A stretch of DNA of 64,000 nt from Ianthella basta (taxonomy: Eukaryota > Porifera > Demospongiae > Verongiida > Ianthellidae), in the NCBI GenBank assembly GCA_964019415.1, contig OZ025873.1, positions 2,474,982 to 2,538,981 on the forward strand, read 5' to 3'. Position 1 is the stretch's first letter; every line of letters begins with the position of its first letter. Below the pieces are notes generated by a model. It was not told the DNA's origin and made no database searches. It saw only the letters and a program-made list of their open reading frames with translations. The translations under genes were made by a program, and so were the position numbers. This document shows positions 1-12,946 of this stretch, piece after piece.

Positions 1-632
1 ATACACATCGGCAGTCATGCATGTATAATCACGTCATGCCAGCTGTTTGTGCTAGTGAAGTTGACAAGATATGGAAGATGAAGAATAATTAATCAACTCA
101 TGTATTACACAAATAAACCATACATCTAACTTTCAGATCACTTCAAGAAGTTCTCTATGTACCTAGCCTTGTACCCAGTCCCTACTTCCTTTCTGACTCC
201 TTGAAAGTCAGAATGGAAACAGGGGCTGGATATGGTATGAAGCTAATATCAAAGTTATGATGTGACATGGACTACTTCTGGATATGGTTAGATAATGACA
301 TCTCATTCTCTGGCCGTTCTGGAAATTATCTAACTGATCACAGAAAGTGGACATTCATCTTTATCATACGACCCCAGGACTATAGGACCTAAATATTTCA
401 AATGACTCTTACATCTCCCAGGTTCTGGAGATCAGCTCAAATATTCATAGCCCATGCATCTATGCAACCACGCTCTAGTAATGTGTATCTCTGATCAAAG
501 TTTCATTCCTTACATTTCATGTAACAAACAATGACTGTGTATATAGCTAGTGACTGAATTATGCAAGCACATGCACAGGGTCAGATGATGCTTGTGCAGG
601 TTGCTATATAATTAATTATTATGTATTCATGG
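1..632. repeat. C-to-A intergenic segment, left edge of the array
   Basis: No gene is seen here. The first 230 bases align by eye with the segments that follow the last exon of gene C in the other cassettes (about 15540-15770, 31020-31330 and 47510-47850), including the shared stretch around the words ccagctgtttgtg and acttcaagaa. This implies a further C gene just outside the left edge. The rest is 3' flank of A1. Confidence 0.7.
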
Positions 633-3600
633 TCACTTGTCACGTCCACGGAGATGTACATGTTGGGGTTGGTACATAGCATGGGAGCAGGCCTGGGTCT
701 GGCCAGACTGGGCATGGGGTGCATGGACCTGGCTGTACACATGTGCAACATAGGCAGGGTTCTCCATCATTGGGACTTCTTCAGCACCATTCACATAGTG
801 ACTCTCAGTTGGAGAGATAGATTCAAACCGGTTCCACCTTTCAGTTGTGGCATAGGCTGGATTCTGCATTATTCTGATGTCATCAGCAGGATTTCCATTC
901 TGAGTCCCAGTTGGAGAACCTCCAGACTGGAATTGGGACCCCATTTCAGAAGTGGTCATTGTATATGTTGGATTGGTGACAGCCCTGGAAGACAAAGGCT
1001 GCCTGTGTTCATCTGACTGCCATTGCTTGGGACCACCTGCACAATAATGAATAGAAGTAGACTAGTACATTAATACTAGGCATAGCTATGTGCACATAGC
1101 TATACACAGTACATGCATGTACACAAGATTTACATGGCAATCACACATTGCATGATGTATAGCTAGCTTGCTATTCAACGTAGGTACTACAATAAGATTT
1201 GATAATAGAATAATTATTATGAGTTGATGTAACATGTGTAGCTGTGTACACACATAGGCAGCAACCTGTTCAATCAATATATATGATATTATACACAGAC
1301 GTAGCTACATGAATAGCCACATACGATACACACACACACACACATATACGTCATAGCCAATTAAAATGGCCTTTGACCTCTGCAGAGATACTTCATAACA
1401 GAATGGGAGTGATACAATTGGTTTGTGCAGATAGTATAGGACTAAGACTTGCATGGAACATAGACAGGCAAGTTACGCAAAATAGACATTATATACAAGT
1501 TAACATAGACAAGTTAAGTTGCAGGAATTAGCAAGGTTGGGTTGAGGATGTGAGTGGTGCAGGGCTTTAATCAATGGGTGGGGACAAGCAAAGTGATCTA
1601 GCTTGCATGGCTTTATAGATGTATAGGGCAGTTTCTTGTACTAGGGCGGGGTGGGGGGTGCGCATCAGGAATGTAAGTTTTTCTTTAGGGGTCAGGTGGG
1701 GGAAACTATGATTTAGGGTGGTTGCTCGTTGTATGAGTGGGAATCTGAGGTCACAATTAATAATAGGAGCCATTGAATAGGATGTGAATTTCATCTTCGA
1801 TCTCTTGATTGTTACAGATTTCACATTGGTGTCCTTCAACCGGTTTGGGGAGGTTAGGGTCACAGTGACAGCCACTTTCAATGTGGAGCTTGTGGTCTGA
1901 TAGTTGAAATTTATTTAATGCACTGCAGGTCCTAGGGTTGGTGATCCGAGTTAGATAAGGCTCACACACTTTGACGTCATGTTTGATCAACCTGTATATA
2001 TGCTCTTAACCTGCTCCCTCCCAACAGGGTTGCCCCTTGGGCGCAGCTTAGGTTGGACTGCAGAGATTGGATGTGTTGATCATGAAGGTGTGTGAGTACT
2101 TCAGTTTTGTCTGGCTGGGTCAAGTTGGGGTTAAATCTGAGGTGTACAAGCTGGTTCCTGATGAGGAAATCCCATGGTTTTACATATAGCTACCGCAGAG
2201 AGAATTCAAACTCTGTGCCCCCCTTCCCCCACAGTTACACTAAGTAACGATCCATGTTCTAGTTGTCATGTATCTACAGATGACACATTTGTCCCATATG
2301 ACTGTCACAACAGCTATAGCTGTATATATAGATGAACTCACTCAGTGCCTCTTTACTCAGTAACTTGGACTGCCTCCTCTTGTTGCGCACTCCAAGACCC
2401 ACGCCCAACAACACCACAAAAAGGATGAAGGCACTGAAGATGCACCCTCCAACCACTGATGAAGCCACAGTGAGAGGGGAGAATTGCTGTGAAGATGCCT
2501 CGCTACCCTCCATCAATGATCCTTCAGAGATAACACCAGTGTTAACACTGCCATTAGCTGCAGCTATTTGAGCATATATGGATGCATGGACCAAGGAAAG
2601 AAAGTATAATTGTAGTAGACTGTTGAGCTAAATTTGCATTTGTGTCTTTCTCTGTTGTATGGTAGCTACAAGCACAAAACTGCACTGTGTAGCCCATGCA
2701 CTGTCATTTCAGGGGTTTTTAGTCCCATCTAACATTTGCGCTCTGTATATCATGTGAGTAAAGTATTGGAAGGTAGATTTGCATGTGCTTCATTGTCGAT
2801 TGACGTCACCACACACAATGGAATGCAATGTTCCAAATACTTTACCCATGATTAAGTACAGAGCGCATTGCACAATCGGGACACGAAACACAAAAATGAC
2901 TGTATCAAAGTTGATCAGGACTCACACACTGCAAGACAGCCTGCAAACCTACAGAAGACATGACTGCATAGTTCTTACATTGAAAGGAGACACTGCCAAT
3001 AGCCAGTACTGTGTCACCCTGAAGCATCTCCACAGAACAGTTGTGCACAAATGAGGGCACCTCAAAGGTCACCTTCTCCTCAGTTGGGGCTACAGTCCTC
3101 AGCTCCTGTGACCTCTCTCCTGATGGATAGCACAGTCGGGTGACTGATATGTTGCTAGGATCCATTGCTGCATTAATCTGAAAATGGAAGCAAGCGACAC
3201 AATTTAGCAATAACTTTGTCAGGATGATATCCATTGTATAATTACCAGCGAGCAGTAATGGTGAAACATGAATGGGTTTGGGGAGGCTGCTTGGTGGTAG
3301 AGTCCATCAGGCCTATAGCTACTATATTTCTGTGTAAAGAATTATTGGAGGGTCGAGGGGGGGGGGCTTAAAGCCCCTAGTCCCCCGTTCCTCTATATTC
3401 TCGCCAGTGGTAAGGTAGACAGACATGTGCATTCAAACATGCACACATGCAGGCAGTGGACCCATTCAAATCTGATCACACCTGAGCCTAATAATGATGT
3501 AAAGGAATGTGCAAAATTAGCTGCCATTTATACAGATACAGATACATTATATAGGCTAGTAGCTATATGTAGATCCATGCATACACTGGTGCAATGCAAT

Positions 3601-6133
3601 GTGCTGTCTCAATCAGGGGCATAGACACAGCTGAACAGGGGGAGGGGGAGGGGAGGGGGGGCTTGTAGATTTGTGCAAGGGCAGTAAGCGAAAAAATCTT
3701 GTAACTACTTTAATTGTTTCTCTCTGAGTAGCTGGAGTCAGTGGTACTTTAATTTCTTGTTGATGGCATGCAGGAGTTCACTGAGTGAGCATTATCCAAC
3801 CTTCATCTGAGATTAATACAAGATAGGCTGATACTTGAAGTCTGGGGGGGGGGGGGGAAGTCCCCACTCCTTTGTGGCATGGATTGACGCCCTACAGCAA
3901 TTTAACTTCTATGTACTATTGGCAGGTACATGAGCATATTACAAAGCAAGCATGACCACCATACAGATGTGTTCCTGTGAAGCTGTATAAATTTAGTTAG
4001 CACATGCCAATTAAATCTATTGGTTTCTGACCACATACAAGTTCATTCCAAGAAGTTCAAGAAACTGAAAGTAAAGCTCAAATCCATATTGACCTGTATG
4101 AAAGGGACAAATACCCTTGACGTAGTTTCTACCCAGGCCATGCAGGTAGACCCTAGACCACACAAGTCCTTTCAATCGGTTGTTGGCTTCTGAATCCAAA
4201 TGCATAAACAGGATGTGTATATACTCAACTATTCTGTCTATTGTTATACTTTATGCGGTCAGCTGTAGGTTCAATCTATGAGCATCAGTTCACACTTTCG
4301 TTATAATAGCCCCAGTTTCTTTAATCTATTTAGCTCCATTAGAATTTATAGATTCATCTCCTTATTTCTATATATACTATGGTTGTTTGTTTGTGCAGTG
4401 CTGCATTTGACCATGTGGTGTCCTAGTACTGATTGATACAGTGCACTCTAATAATGAATTGAACAGAATTGAATGAATTGAGTTATTGAATATGCAGTGC
4501 GGAGGTCAACGCCCCCACCACCACCCCACCCCACTTCTGCCCCCATTCCCCACCTGCATATGTACCCACTCCTTTGGACTATACATTAGGCCACTCTGAC
4601 CTACCTTCCACTGCACATCCACAGACCATGACCCATTCCCTTCACTCCACTGTGCTGTGATGGACATGTTCACTGCAGAGAGCATGCAATGGAATACCCA
4701 ACAGCAGTGCATGTCACATTAGTATATATTGCATGAGATGGATAAGATGCATACACGGTTAATTAACAAACTATTCTGCATGCCATGCATGCATCACGTA
4801 TTAAACTCTTTAACACAATTTGCTATTGTACCACATGCATAATTATGTAGCAGCCAAGAGACAATTTTGATGTGGGTCTCCATATATACGTGTATATTTT
4901 ATGCACAGATGGATTTTATGCAGAAAACTAACATGCACTTGTTATGAATATCATGATGGCTAAGCTGCATACTGCACACATAGTGTTTGTATTACATGTT
5001 TGCCCATTATGCTCACCCAAAGGTGTAAGTGTTGAAGGAAAACAATCTGTGGGAGGAGAATGTGTAGAGTTATAGCATATGAGCTGTGTTCTATATACAG
5101 TGCAGCAATCACTCCTGGCATGCTCCGCCCAGATTGGTGTATGTACGTACTATGATGCCATGCACTCATGCCAGTGATGCTGACATCAGGGTACTGCTGG
5201 GGATGTTGGGGTAGGAAGGCATTCAGTGCTGGCATTTTGAGATCGTATGGAGTATGGAATGATTCAATTAATGTACTTTACGATCATGGAGGAGCTGGAA
5301 TAGCCACTGCACACGGCAGTATTGACACATGATCGTTAAAGAACTTAGCATTGTATTTTCTGCAGTTAGCTAGCTATTGTCTTCTCACCCTGCTAAAAGA
5401 CATGCAACTATGCAGGTTTCAAACCCAGATTTTACAGTGGCCATGTGAATGGGGGGAGGGGGATGGGGCATCAAGTTAGTCAGACCATGCATTCTGGCCC
5501 AGCTCAACTCACCCGTGATCACAAGCTCCTCACTGACAATTGTTCCTTCATCACGGTGCTGAACACAACGGTACCTTGTCCCCATGTGTTCGGCCACATT
5601 CCTAATGGTGACCGTCAGCATTACAGCATTGTTGGGCAGAGGGGCCAGTGACACGTCATAGCTGTCACTGTGATGTAGGTGTGACACAGTACGTTCTACT
5701 GGTTGCTTAAGAGTAGGGCTCAGAACAGTGACCCTCATTTGAGGGCTGACTTGACTCGCTGTGCACGTGAACACTAAAGGTCCCTGACAAGGCTGTGGGG
5801 CGGACGTCAAGGCAACTGCAGCGGAGGAAAGGAGGGATGAAGTATTTTACTTCCGTACGAATTTGTATGCACATGCAGCAAAGACTCGATCTGTGAATTA
5901 AAACACAATCTGTTACGATCTATGGTGAAAAGTACGCAGTGACAACTGTAATCATTTAGCTAGCTACATAGGTGCATTAGCTACAGACAGAGTAGATAAC
6001 AACAGTGCGGGAGAAGTGTTACAGTGCTTGGGGCTTCTCGAGCCGCACGCTGCGGCTCACTGTCGCTTTCCGCGCCCGACAGCACGGCCATCACGCTGAG
6101 TAGAAAGCACAGGAATACCGTGTGCACGCGCAT
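633..6133 (-). CDS. A1: Ig/FN3-like single-pass receptor with tyrosine-rich tail
   Basis: Predicted surface receptor, about 432 residues, seven exons read right to left: 6061-6133 (signal peptide MRVHTVFLCFLLSVMAVLSG), 5513-5815 (Ig-like; cysteines in FTC and YRC but no obvious core Trp), 5017-5046 (hinge mini-exon), 4605-4672 and 2979-3177 (two halves of an FN3-like domain; QW in the first, NCSVEM in the second), 2342-2563 (transmembrane helix, then KRRQS stop-transfer) and 633-1036 (tail). All junctions are GT-AG with consistent phase. The tail has NPTY, NPAY, HYVNG and NPAYV motifs. A net +7 indel near 690-730, relative to A2-A4, shifts the frame, so the conserved C-terminal DHEYI is replaced by HLRGRDK. 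The hinge exon uses a GTGAGC donor because the GTATGG donor of the other copies is mutated. Ligand and function unknown. Confidence 0.75.
1330..1346. repeat. short (AC)n run
   Basis: Short AC dinucleotide run in the last intron of A1. Confidence 0.8.
1567..2250 (-). mobile_element. Relic of a non-LTR retrotransposon 3' region
   Basis: Inside the last intron of A1 the minus strand encodes a fragment with the words LSDHKLHIESG, then CEICNN, then EIEDEIHILFN. This is the cysteine-containing stretch found near the C-terminus of many animal LINE-type reverse-transcriptase proteins (general form CxFCN...VEDExHFL..C). Two overlapping frames carry parts of it, so it is frameshifted and dead. It is absent from the short last intron of A2. 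Assignment to a specific LINE clade is not possible by eye. Confidence 0.55.
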
Positions 6134-6434
6134 CCCTCGTTCCCTCTCGCCAGATCCCATCGTCCAACAGAGGGCCTTAGATAGGACAGCTATTCTGCTT
6201 TATTCCGTTCTACGCTAAAAGCGGTCTGGAGCTAATATTATTATTGAAAGTTATTCGTGCCCGCACGGGAAGCCTACGGTATATATGTACAAGTGCCGCA
6301 CCAGACACAACGGGGGCGTTCTGCAGAGTAATTAAGGAGAAAAACAGGACAAGTGAGAAGCACAACAAATTATGGAGTGTCAAACTGAAGGAAATTAAAG
6401 CACCATCAAGAGTTGAAAGGCTAGCTTGCATGGA
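6134..6434. promoter_or_regulatory. 5' flank of A1
   Basis: Region upstream of the A1 start and downstream of the T-tail relic. The equivalent flanks of A2 (20403-20847) and A3 (36387-36832) are almost identical to each other, A4 (53030-53356) is more divergent, and all four share the word caccatcaagagttgaaagg at the relic end. No clear TATA box was identified. Confidence 0.35.
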
Positions 6435-6614
6435 TCATGTTTCATCGTCCTCAAAGGTCTCCCATGTCAACTCTTCTTCAAACGTCTTCACATTGGACCC
6501 CACCAGCTCCAAGTTCTGACTACCCTCAGGTGGTTCTTCCCCGGCCCTTGACAGCAAAGTTGTCTGCTGTTGCATCCCTTGCAGTGGCTCTGCATCTTTA
6601 CGATATGCTGCAAC
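6435..6614 (-). pseudogene. T-tail relic 1
   Basis: Encodes the last 59 or so residues of the T cytoplasmic tail in an open frame, ending TFEEELTWETFEDDET and stop, like the intact gene at 53357. Upstream, similarity to T stops at the codons for AAY and the sequence changes abruptly. There is no transmembrane or upstream tail part, and the neighbouring L exon ends in a splice phase that would not join this fragment in frame. Read as a truncated duplicate. Confidence 0.7.
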
Positions 6615-6841
6615 AAAATGCACAATTGTGCAATCAGGACATGAAACTACTACACCATTGTGGGAAAGTGTTTCCAACAAAGTGGCCATCCAGCACCATT
6701 GTGCCTATCTTTCCAATTTAATTATAAGATAATTCAATCGATCAGTGCAATGTATTTGAATATACATGCATCACTTGTACAACACACCTCATAATGCGTC
6801 AGCACAACTCCCTCTAGGACCATGTCAGCTCTGTTGTGTAC

Positions 6842-8681
<1,840 letters not shown>

Positions 8682-10271
8682 GACTTCGCAGGAACTTGAA
8701 GCTATAGAGAGCATGCGGGGGAGCAAGAGCAGAATCGTACAGCACCCCACTTGTACAGGTAGCCAGGAATTCATGATTCCATAAAAGGTTTCCGACACAA
8801 ACTACTTCACGTTACACGAATAGCTAGGACTTCAAGTGTTCTCCCACTGTACACAACATACCATCAGGCTAAGCTGTGTCCAGGGTAGCTATGTACTTAT
8901 GTATTCTGTAAATAGATCTTGTAGGATTCATAGCAAAGTCTTGTCTTTGTGTGTATGAAATGCTTTTCTTCATCTATCAGAAATGATGTGAACAACAGTG
9001 TGAATACTGGTGTCAGTGTAAATGTCACACTAAAATATTGGTGTGGCTGATCACACCCTTGCAATTGGTGTGACCACTGGTTGGCAAGACAGTCACACCA
9101 TATTTTAACAGTGATGATTGCAGTACAATAATACTACACAATACACAATGCACAATATACTACACACATACTACACACACATATAATACACACATATTTT
9201 AACAGTGATGATATAATACACAATACACAATACACAATACTAATATATCATGCCAAAGATTATCAATGACCTTGTCACCGGTGATATCCGCTGCATAATT
9301 ACTGGCAAGGCAGGCAGGCTCTTGTATTCACACATGCACACATACAGTGGACCCAATTAAATCTGATCACATGCACCTGTGCCTACTATACATGATGGTA
9401 CCTCTGAAAGTGGTTGCTCATTGTAGAGTTACAAGGGGCAAAGGCATATCAAGACGGCCGCCTAACACAAGGTTGTCATTTTCGCAGCTGAAATCATGAG
9501 GGAAACGATGTACATTTGAATGAAACCTGTCTTCTATAGTGCAACAGCAAAAAAAGGCTAAAAGACTATAGCTTCTTCTCTTCAGTTTCATAGATACTAT
9601 TATTATGAAAGAGGTTTCATGAAACCCATGGAAGCCCCTTCCCTGTGCCCCTGTTGTAACGCTGGGCTTTAGGCACTGACAGCTAGTCGATAAAGCAACA
9701 TAAGGGTGTGAACTGTATCCCCAGTCACGTACACGCGTGCTATTTCCTCCAACTGCATGTGACTGGATTGTAGCGAGTGTACATTGCATAGCTACCAATG
9801 ATTTGCACATTTTACTATTCACCAAACCATGGGGTCAACAATAAGAACACATGGAACAAGTCACATTACACAGATCAAACTCGAGCATGTCCCTCTATGC
9901 ATGGGGCTTATGGTCACAGCAGCCACAAGATTTGCCAAAGTGGATTTTAGAGAGGACTTGACGCTCTCAACACAATGGGACACCCCCAAACTCCTACAGG
10001 GCACTGAATAGAGGCATCTCTCAGATGTTGCAGCATCATTATCACAACACACAGTATAAAATGTTGTGGTGCATGGGACAATGCTATTTGTACAGGTGGG
10101 TGCATATACTACTCTTGTAATAATGTAGAATGTAATAATGTACAGAGTATCCAAAAACGGGTTGAAACACGACACACAATAGTGAAAGGTTACAGTGAAC
10201 ATTACCAAAAGAGTGCTAAAGCACAAGTACATGGATATGAATTCACTGAAATAGTGAACTGAATGACTGAT
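8682..10271. other. Region between L and B1: fragments of other cassette parts
   Basis: No intact gene. 9001-9100 repeats ggtgtg/cacacc words in both orientations, suggestive of a small foldback element. 9121-9240 is low-complexity acaatacaca. 9270-9430 matches an A intron (separate entry). 9430-9830 has a ggtttcatgaaacc palindrome and no recognisable protein. From about 9829 to 10020 the sequence matches the stretch next to the T relics in cassettes 2 and 3 (about 21680-21920). Confidence 0.5.
9270..9430. repeat. Displaced fragment of an A-gene intron
   Basis: This stretch (gataatatcc-like start, then ggcaaggcaggcaggc, cagtggaccca, gatcacatgcacctgtgcctacta, ggtacctctg) matches A2 intron sequence at about 18105-18260, and less closely A1 at 3220-3500. 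No A exon accompanies it. Confidence 0.65.
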
Positions 10272-12787
10272 TTAGGCCACCACCACTCCTTTCTCGCTCT
10301 GTTCGTAGGTGGGTGGCGGAGTCACCTTCAAGAATAGGTATGGGGCAACATGAAGAAAGTGACCATATACTGCAAATGCACACACTAGTTGTTGTTCTAC
10401 CAACCAGTACCACTGCATGGCTGTCACTAATGCTCTTGTCTACGTACTATCACAATCCTCCTTGGTGGTGCCTTACAATAAAAATAGCACTATCTACTTA
10501 TGTAACATGTTATAATCCTATTCAGCAGCTGCTCATCCTTTGGGTCACTCGTGTGCAATTGTTCTTGTACAACAGCTAGTACACGATGAAACAGGTAATG
10601 CAGCAATTTGCCTTCATGCTCAGGGCATGCTTATAAGCAGGAGCATGCAGCGGTGCACACGCCCACTTTTTTGATGTCCTCCACTTGGTAGGATGTGGAC
10701 AGTCTCAAGTATCCGTTGCCCTCCTCCGTAGAGCGGGGCTCAGTCTTGGTAACAGCTACTGCACACACAAGAGTACAAGAGAGATAGAAACATGCAGGTA
10801 AACCAAGCTGCATTGACTACTATAGTGCAGAGCCATCCCAGTAAACAGTGGTGTGAAGGACCATGGAAGGCGTGGTATTAGGCAGCACAGTGGGATGGAT
10901 GTTGAGCACTGGGAATGTGTCCGAACAGTAGATGAAGGCCTTAGAGTGAATTACGATGTGTAAACTACAACATGTCCCAACACACAAGCACTTGATTATC
11001 CTTAATATCAGGTTTTATGCATGCACACTGTGTGCACGACAATATTCCTATAAAGCATGTCAACCACCCTCACCACTCTTCCTCCTCTTCTTCTGCCGCT
11101 TGCAGCACACACAGATCACAACACTGATCAGCAGCACAGTCAGTAGTAGGATAATAGAAGTAATGAGTAGCTGCCCAAAGCCAAAAATCCCACAGCTAAT
11201 TACTTCTTCACCTGTAGAGCAACGTCATTGAGAGGCACATTAAAGGAAGAAAGCACTCCCTAAACATTCAAGTTTAAGATGTTAATCCCACAAGACTGGC
11301 ACAGTTAGTAACTACGTAGTGTCCTATTTATACACTCTAGAATTCTACATCTACATTTGGTGAACATTGTCACAACAACTAACAATCTACACAAACAGAA
11401 CTGTCACTGACTTTGAACAGAAGTGGTTCCCATAGCAATGGTGACTCCCTCCCTGATTGCCTTTACGGTTACATTGCAGTTCTTCAAGTATGACCTCTTC
11501 AGCTTGAAACATGTCTCCCTGGTGGCCACATCCAAATTGTTGCGACTGTCCTCCCAGGTGTGTGTGCTGTTTCCACAACTCAAAATTGCGTTGAATGAAT
11601 CAATGTTCATTGGGGTGTCAATCTGCAAGGGGGCAGGGTGGGGGGGTGGGGTAGGATGGTGGGATATACGCAGTTATGCATTGCAGCTTTGTATACTGTC
11701 TTTAGATCTGTATGCACACTCCCACACATTGGACAGAAGTCATAATGGGGAGTTTTCACCAGACACCAGCCAGCCAATTCAATTTTACACTACAATGTTA
11801 TTAGTGTGTTGTAACTGACTAGGGGAAGGTTACTGTGGTTAACTGGTATGCTAGTAAAAATGTGACTGCAATGTGTGCTATTGCACAATCATGTGACATG
11901 ATGTTCCCACACGCCATAGACACAGTGTCTCTACACACAAGTTGACTCACGTTCCAATTCACGTTGACCTTCATACCACGCCTGGTCCTCTTCATCAAAG
12001 AGCTCACACTCATAGGCTCTGTGTGTGTCGGGGGGGGGGGGGGGGGGGGGAGAAGGAAAGGGAAGGAGGGATCTGTCATATTCATGATTGAAGATTACAT
12101 CAGCCAATTACCATGCCCATGCAGTCTCCCTTCTCCTCTCCTCCCATAACATGGTCTTAGCCATGAAATATATGGATTAACGACACTCACTGGGGACTAC
12201 CAAGTGGAAGGTGTCACTGACAGCACTCTCGTCACTGTCAAAGTACTGGACACAGGTGTATGAGGTCATGTTGTGATCGGTGACCTCCTTGATGGTCACA
12301 GATGCCGAGGTCCCGCTTAAGATACTAACATTGTAGGCGCCACTGGACACCAAACGGGCAAATGTGTTGGCAACGGGATAGATGTCTGTAGGGCGCTGCA
12401 CCAAAACACGCATCTGCGGCCCCAGTGTAGTGGTGACGCAGATCAGTATCATAGGGCCGCATGCTGGTACTTCGGGTGACGGTGAGCGGGAGATGGACAC
12501 TGCGTATAAACAGTGGAAACAATGACGGCATCAGTAAACGTGTCATCACACAAAAGTCAGCCAAACAGAGATCAATCAATCTGAGGACCACGTAGTCAAC
12601 TTCTGTATCGTACTGATAATTAACTACGGATATGTATCTTACTGGCCCGTATCAGTAGCTACTAGTACGAGATCTAGCCCGCCCATTCTAACCAAACACT
12701 GCTACCTTTGGTGGCGTCGCCCAGTGCTCCCAGGGAGGCAATGAAGAGAGCCGAAACAGTGATCTTGGTGACCCAGTCCATGGCCAT
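10272..12787 (-). CDS. B1: Ig/FN3-like receptor with short YxxL/PPxY tail
   Basis: Predicted single-pass receptor in seven exons: 12706-12787 (signal peptide, MAMDWVTKITVSALFIASLG), 12191-12499 (Ig-like; LICVTT and YTCVQY cysteines), 11951-12018 and 11412-11622 (FN3-like halves), 11074-11211 (transmembrane helix, then CCKQQ and a basic run), 10667-10758 (juxtamembrane tail with EEGNGYLRL) and 10272-10325 (PPPTYEQSEKG and stop). Exon phases and the 68-nt first FN3 half equal those of A, so A and B are paralogues with different tails. The last exon is inferred: it has a weak AAG acceptor but is 54 nt in all three B copies. The acceptor of exon 3 follows a run of about 20 C (minus strand). The start codon is 160 bp from that of divergent C1. 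Confidence 0.72.
12030..12051. repeat. poly-G/poly-C run next to a B1 splice acceptor
   Basis: About 20 consecutive G on the plus strand. On the B1 sense strand this is a C run that acts as the pyrimidine tract ahead of the exon at 11951-12018. Confidence 0.9.
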
Positions 12788-12946
12788 GGCGTGAGGTTAA
12801 CTCTTCGCTGTTTCCTACGACTGTTGTAGACGAAATTAGTACAGCATTCACCCCACCCAGCATGCACCATATATGGAATCGCTTGCAATATCCGTATTTT
12901 AAGAAGCGGACGTGCGTGTGTAGGAGGCAGCTGTACGGTGACCACG
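12788..12946. promoter_or_regulatory. Candidate bidirectional promoter B1/C1
   Basis: Only 159 bp separate the start codons of B1 (minus) and C1 (plus), so 5'UTRs and core promoters of both must lie here or overlap the opposite transcript. No TATA box is convincing. The same head-to-head order is kept in cassettes 2 and 3, where transposons have widened the gap. Confidence 0.55.

Noticed and set aside
9418-10232. Minus-strand frames between L and B1 as genes
   Set aside because: No domains, no splice-consistent neighbours, and part of the region matches introns and relic flanks of other cassettes.
12938-12946. GTG start for C1 three codons upstream
   Set aside because: ATG at 12947 gives a normal signal peptide and corresponds to the ATG of C2 and C3.
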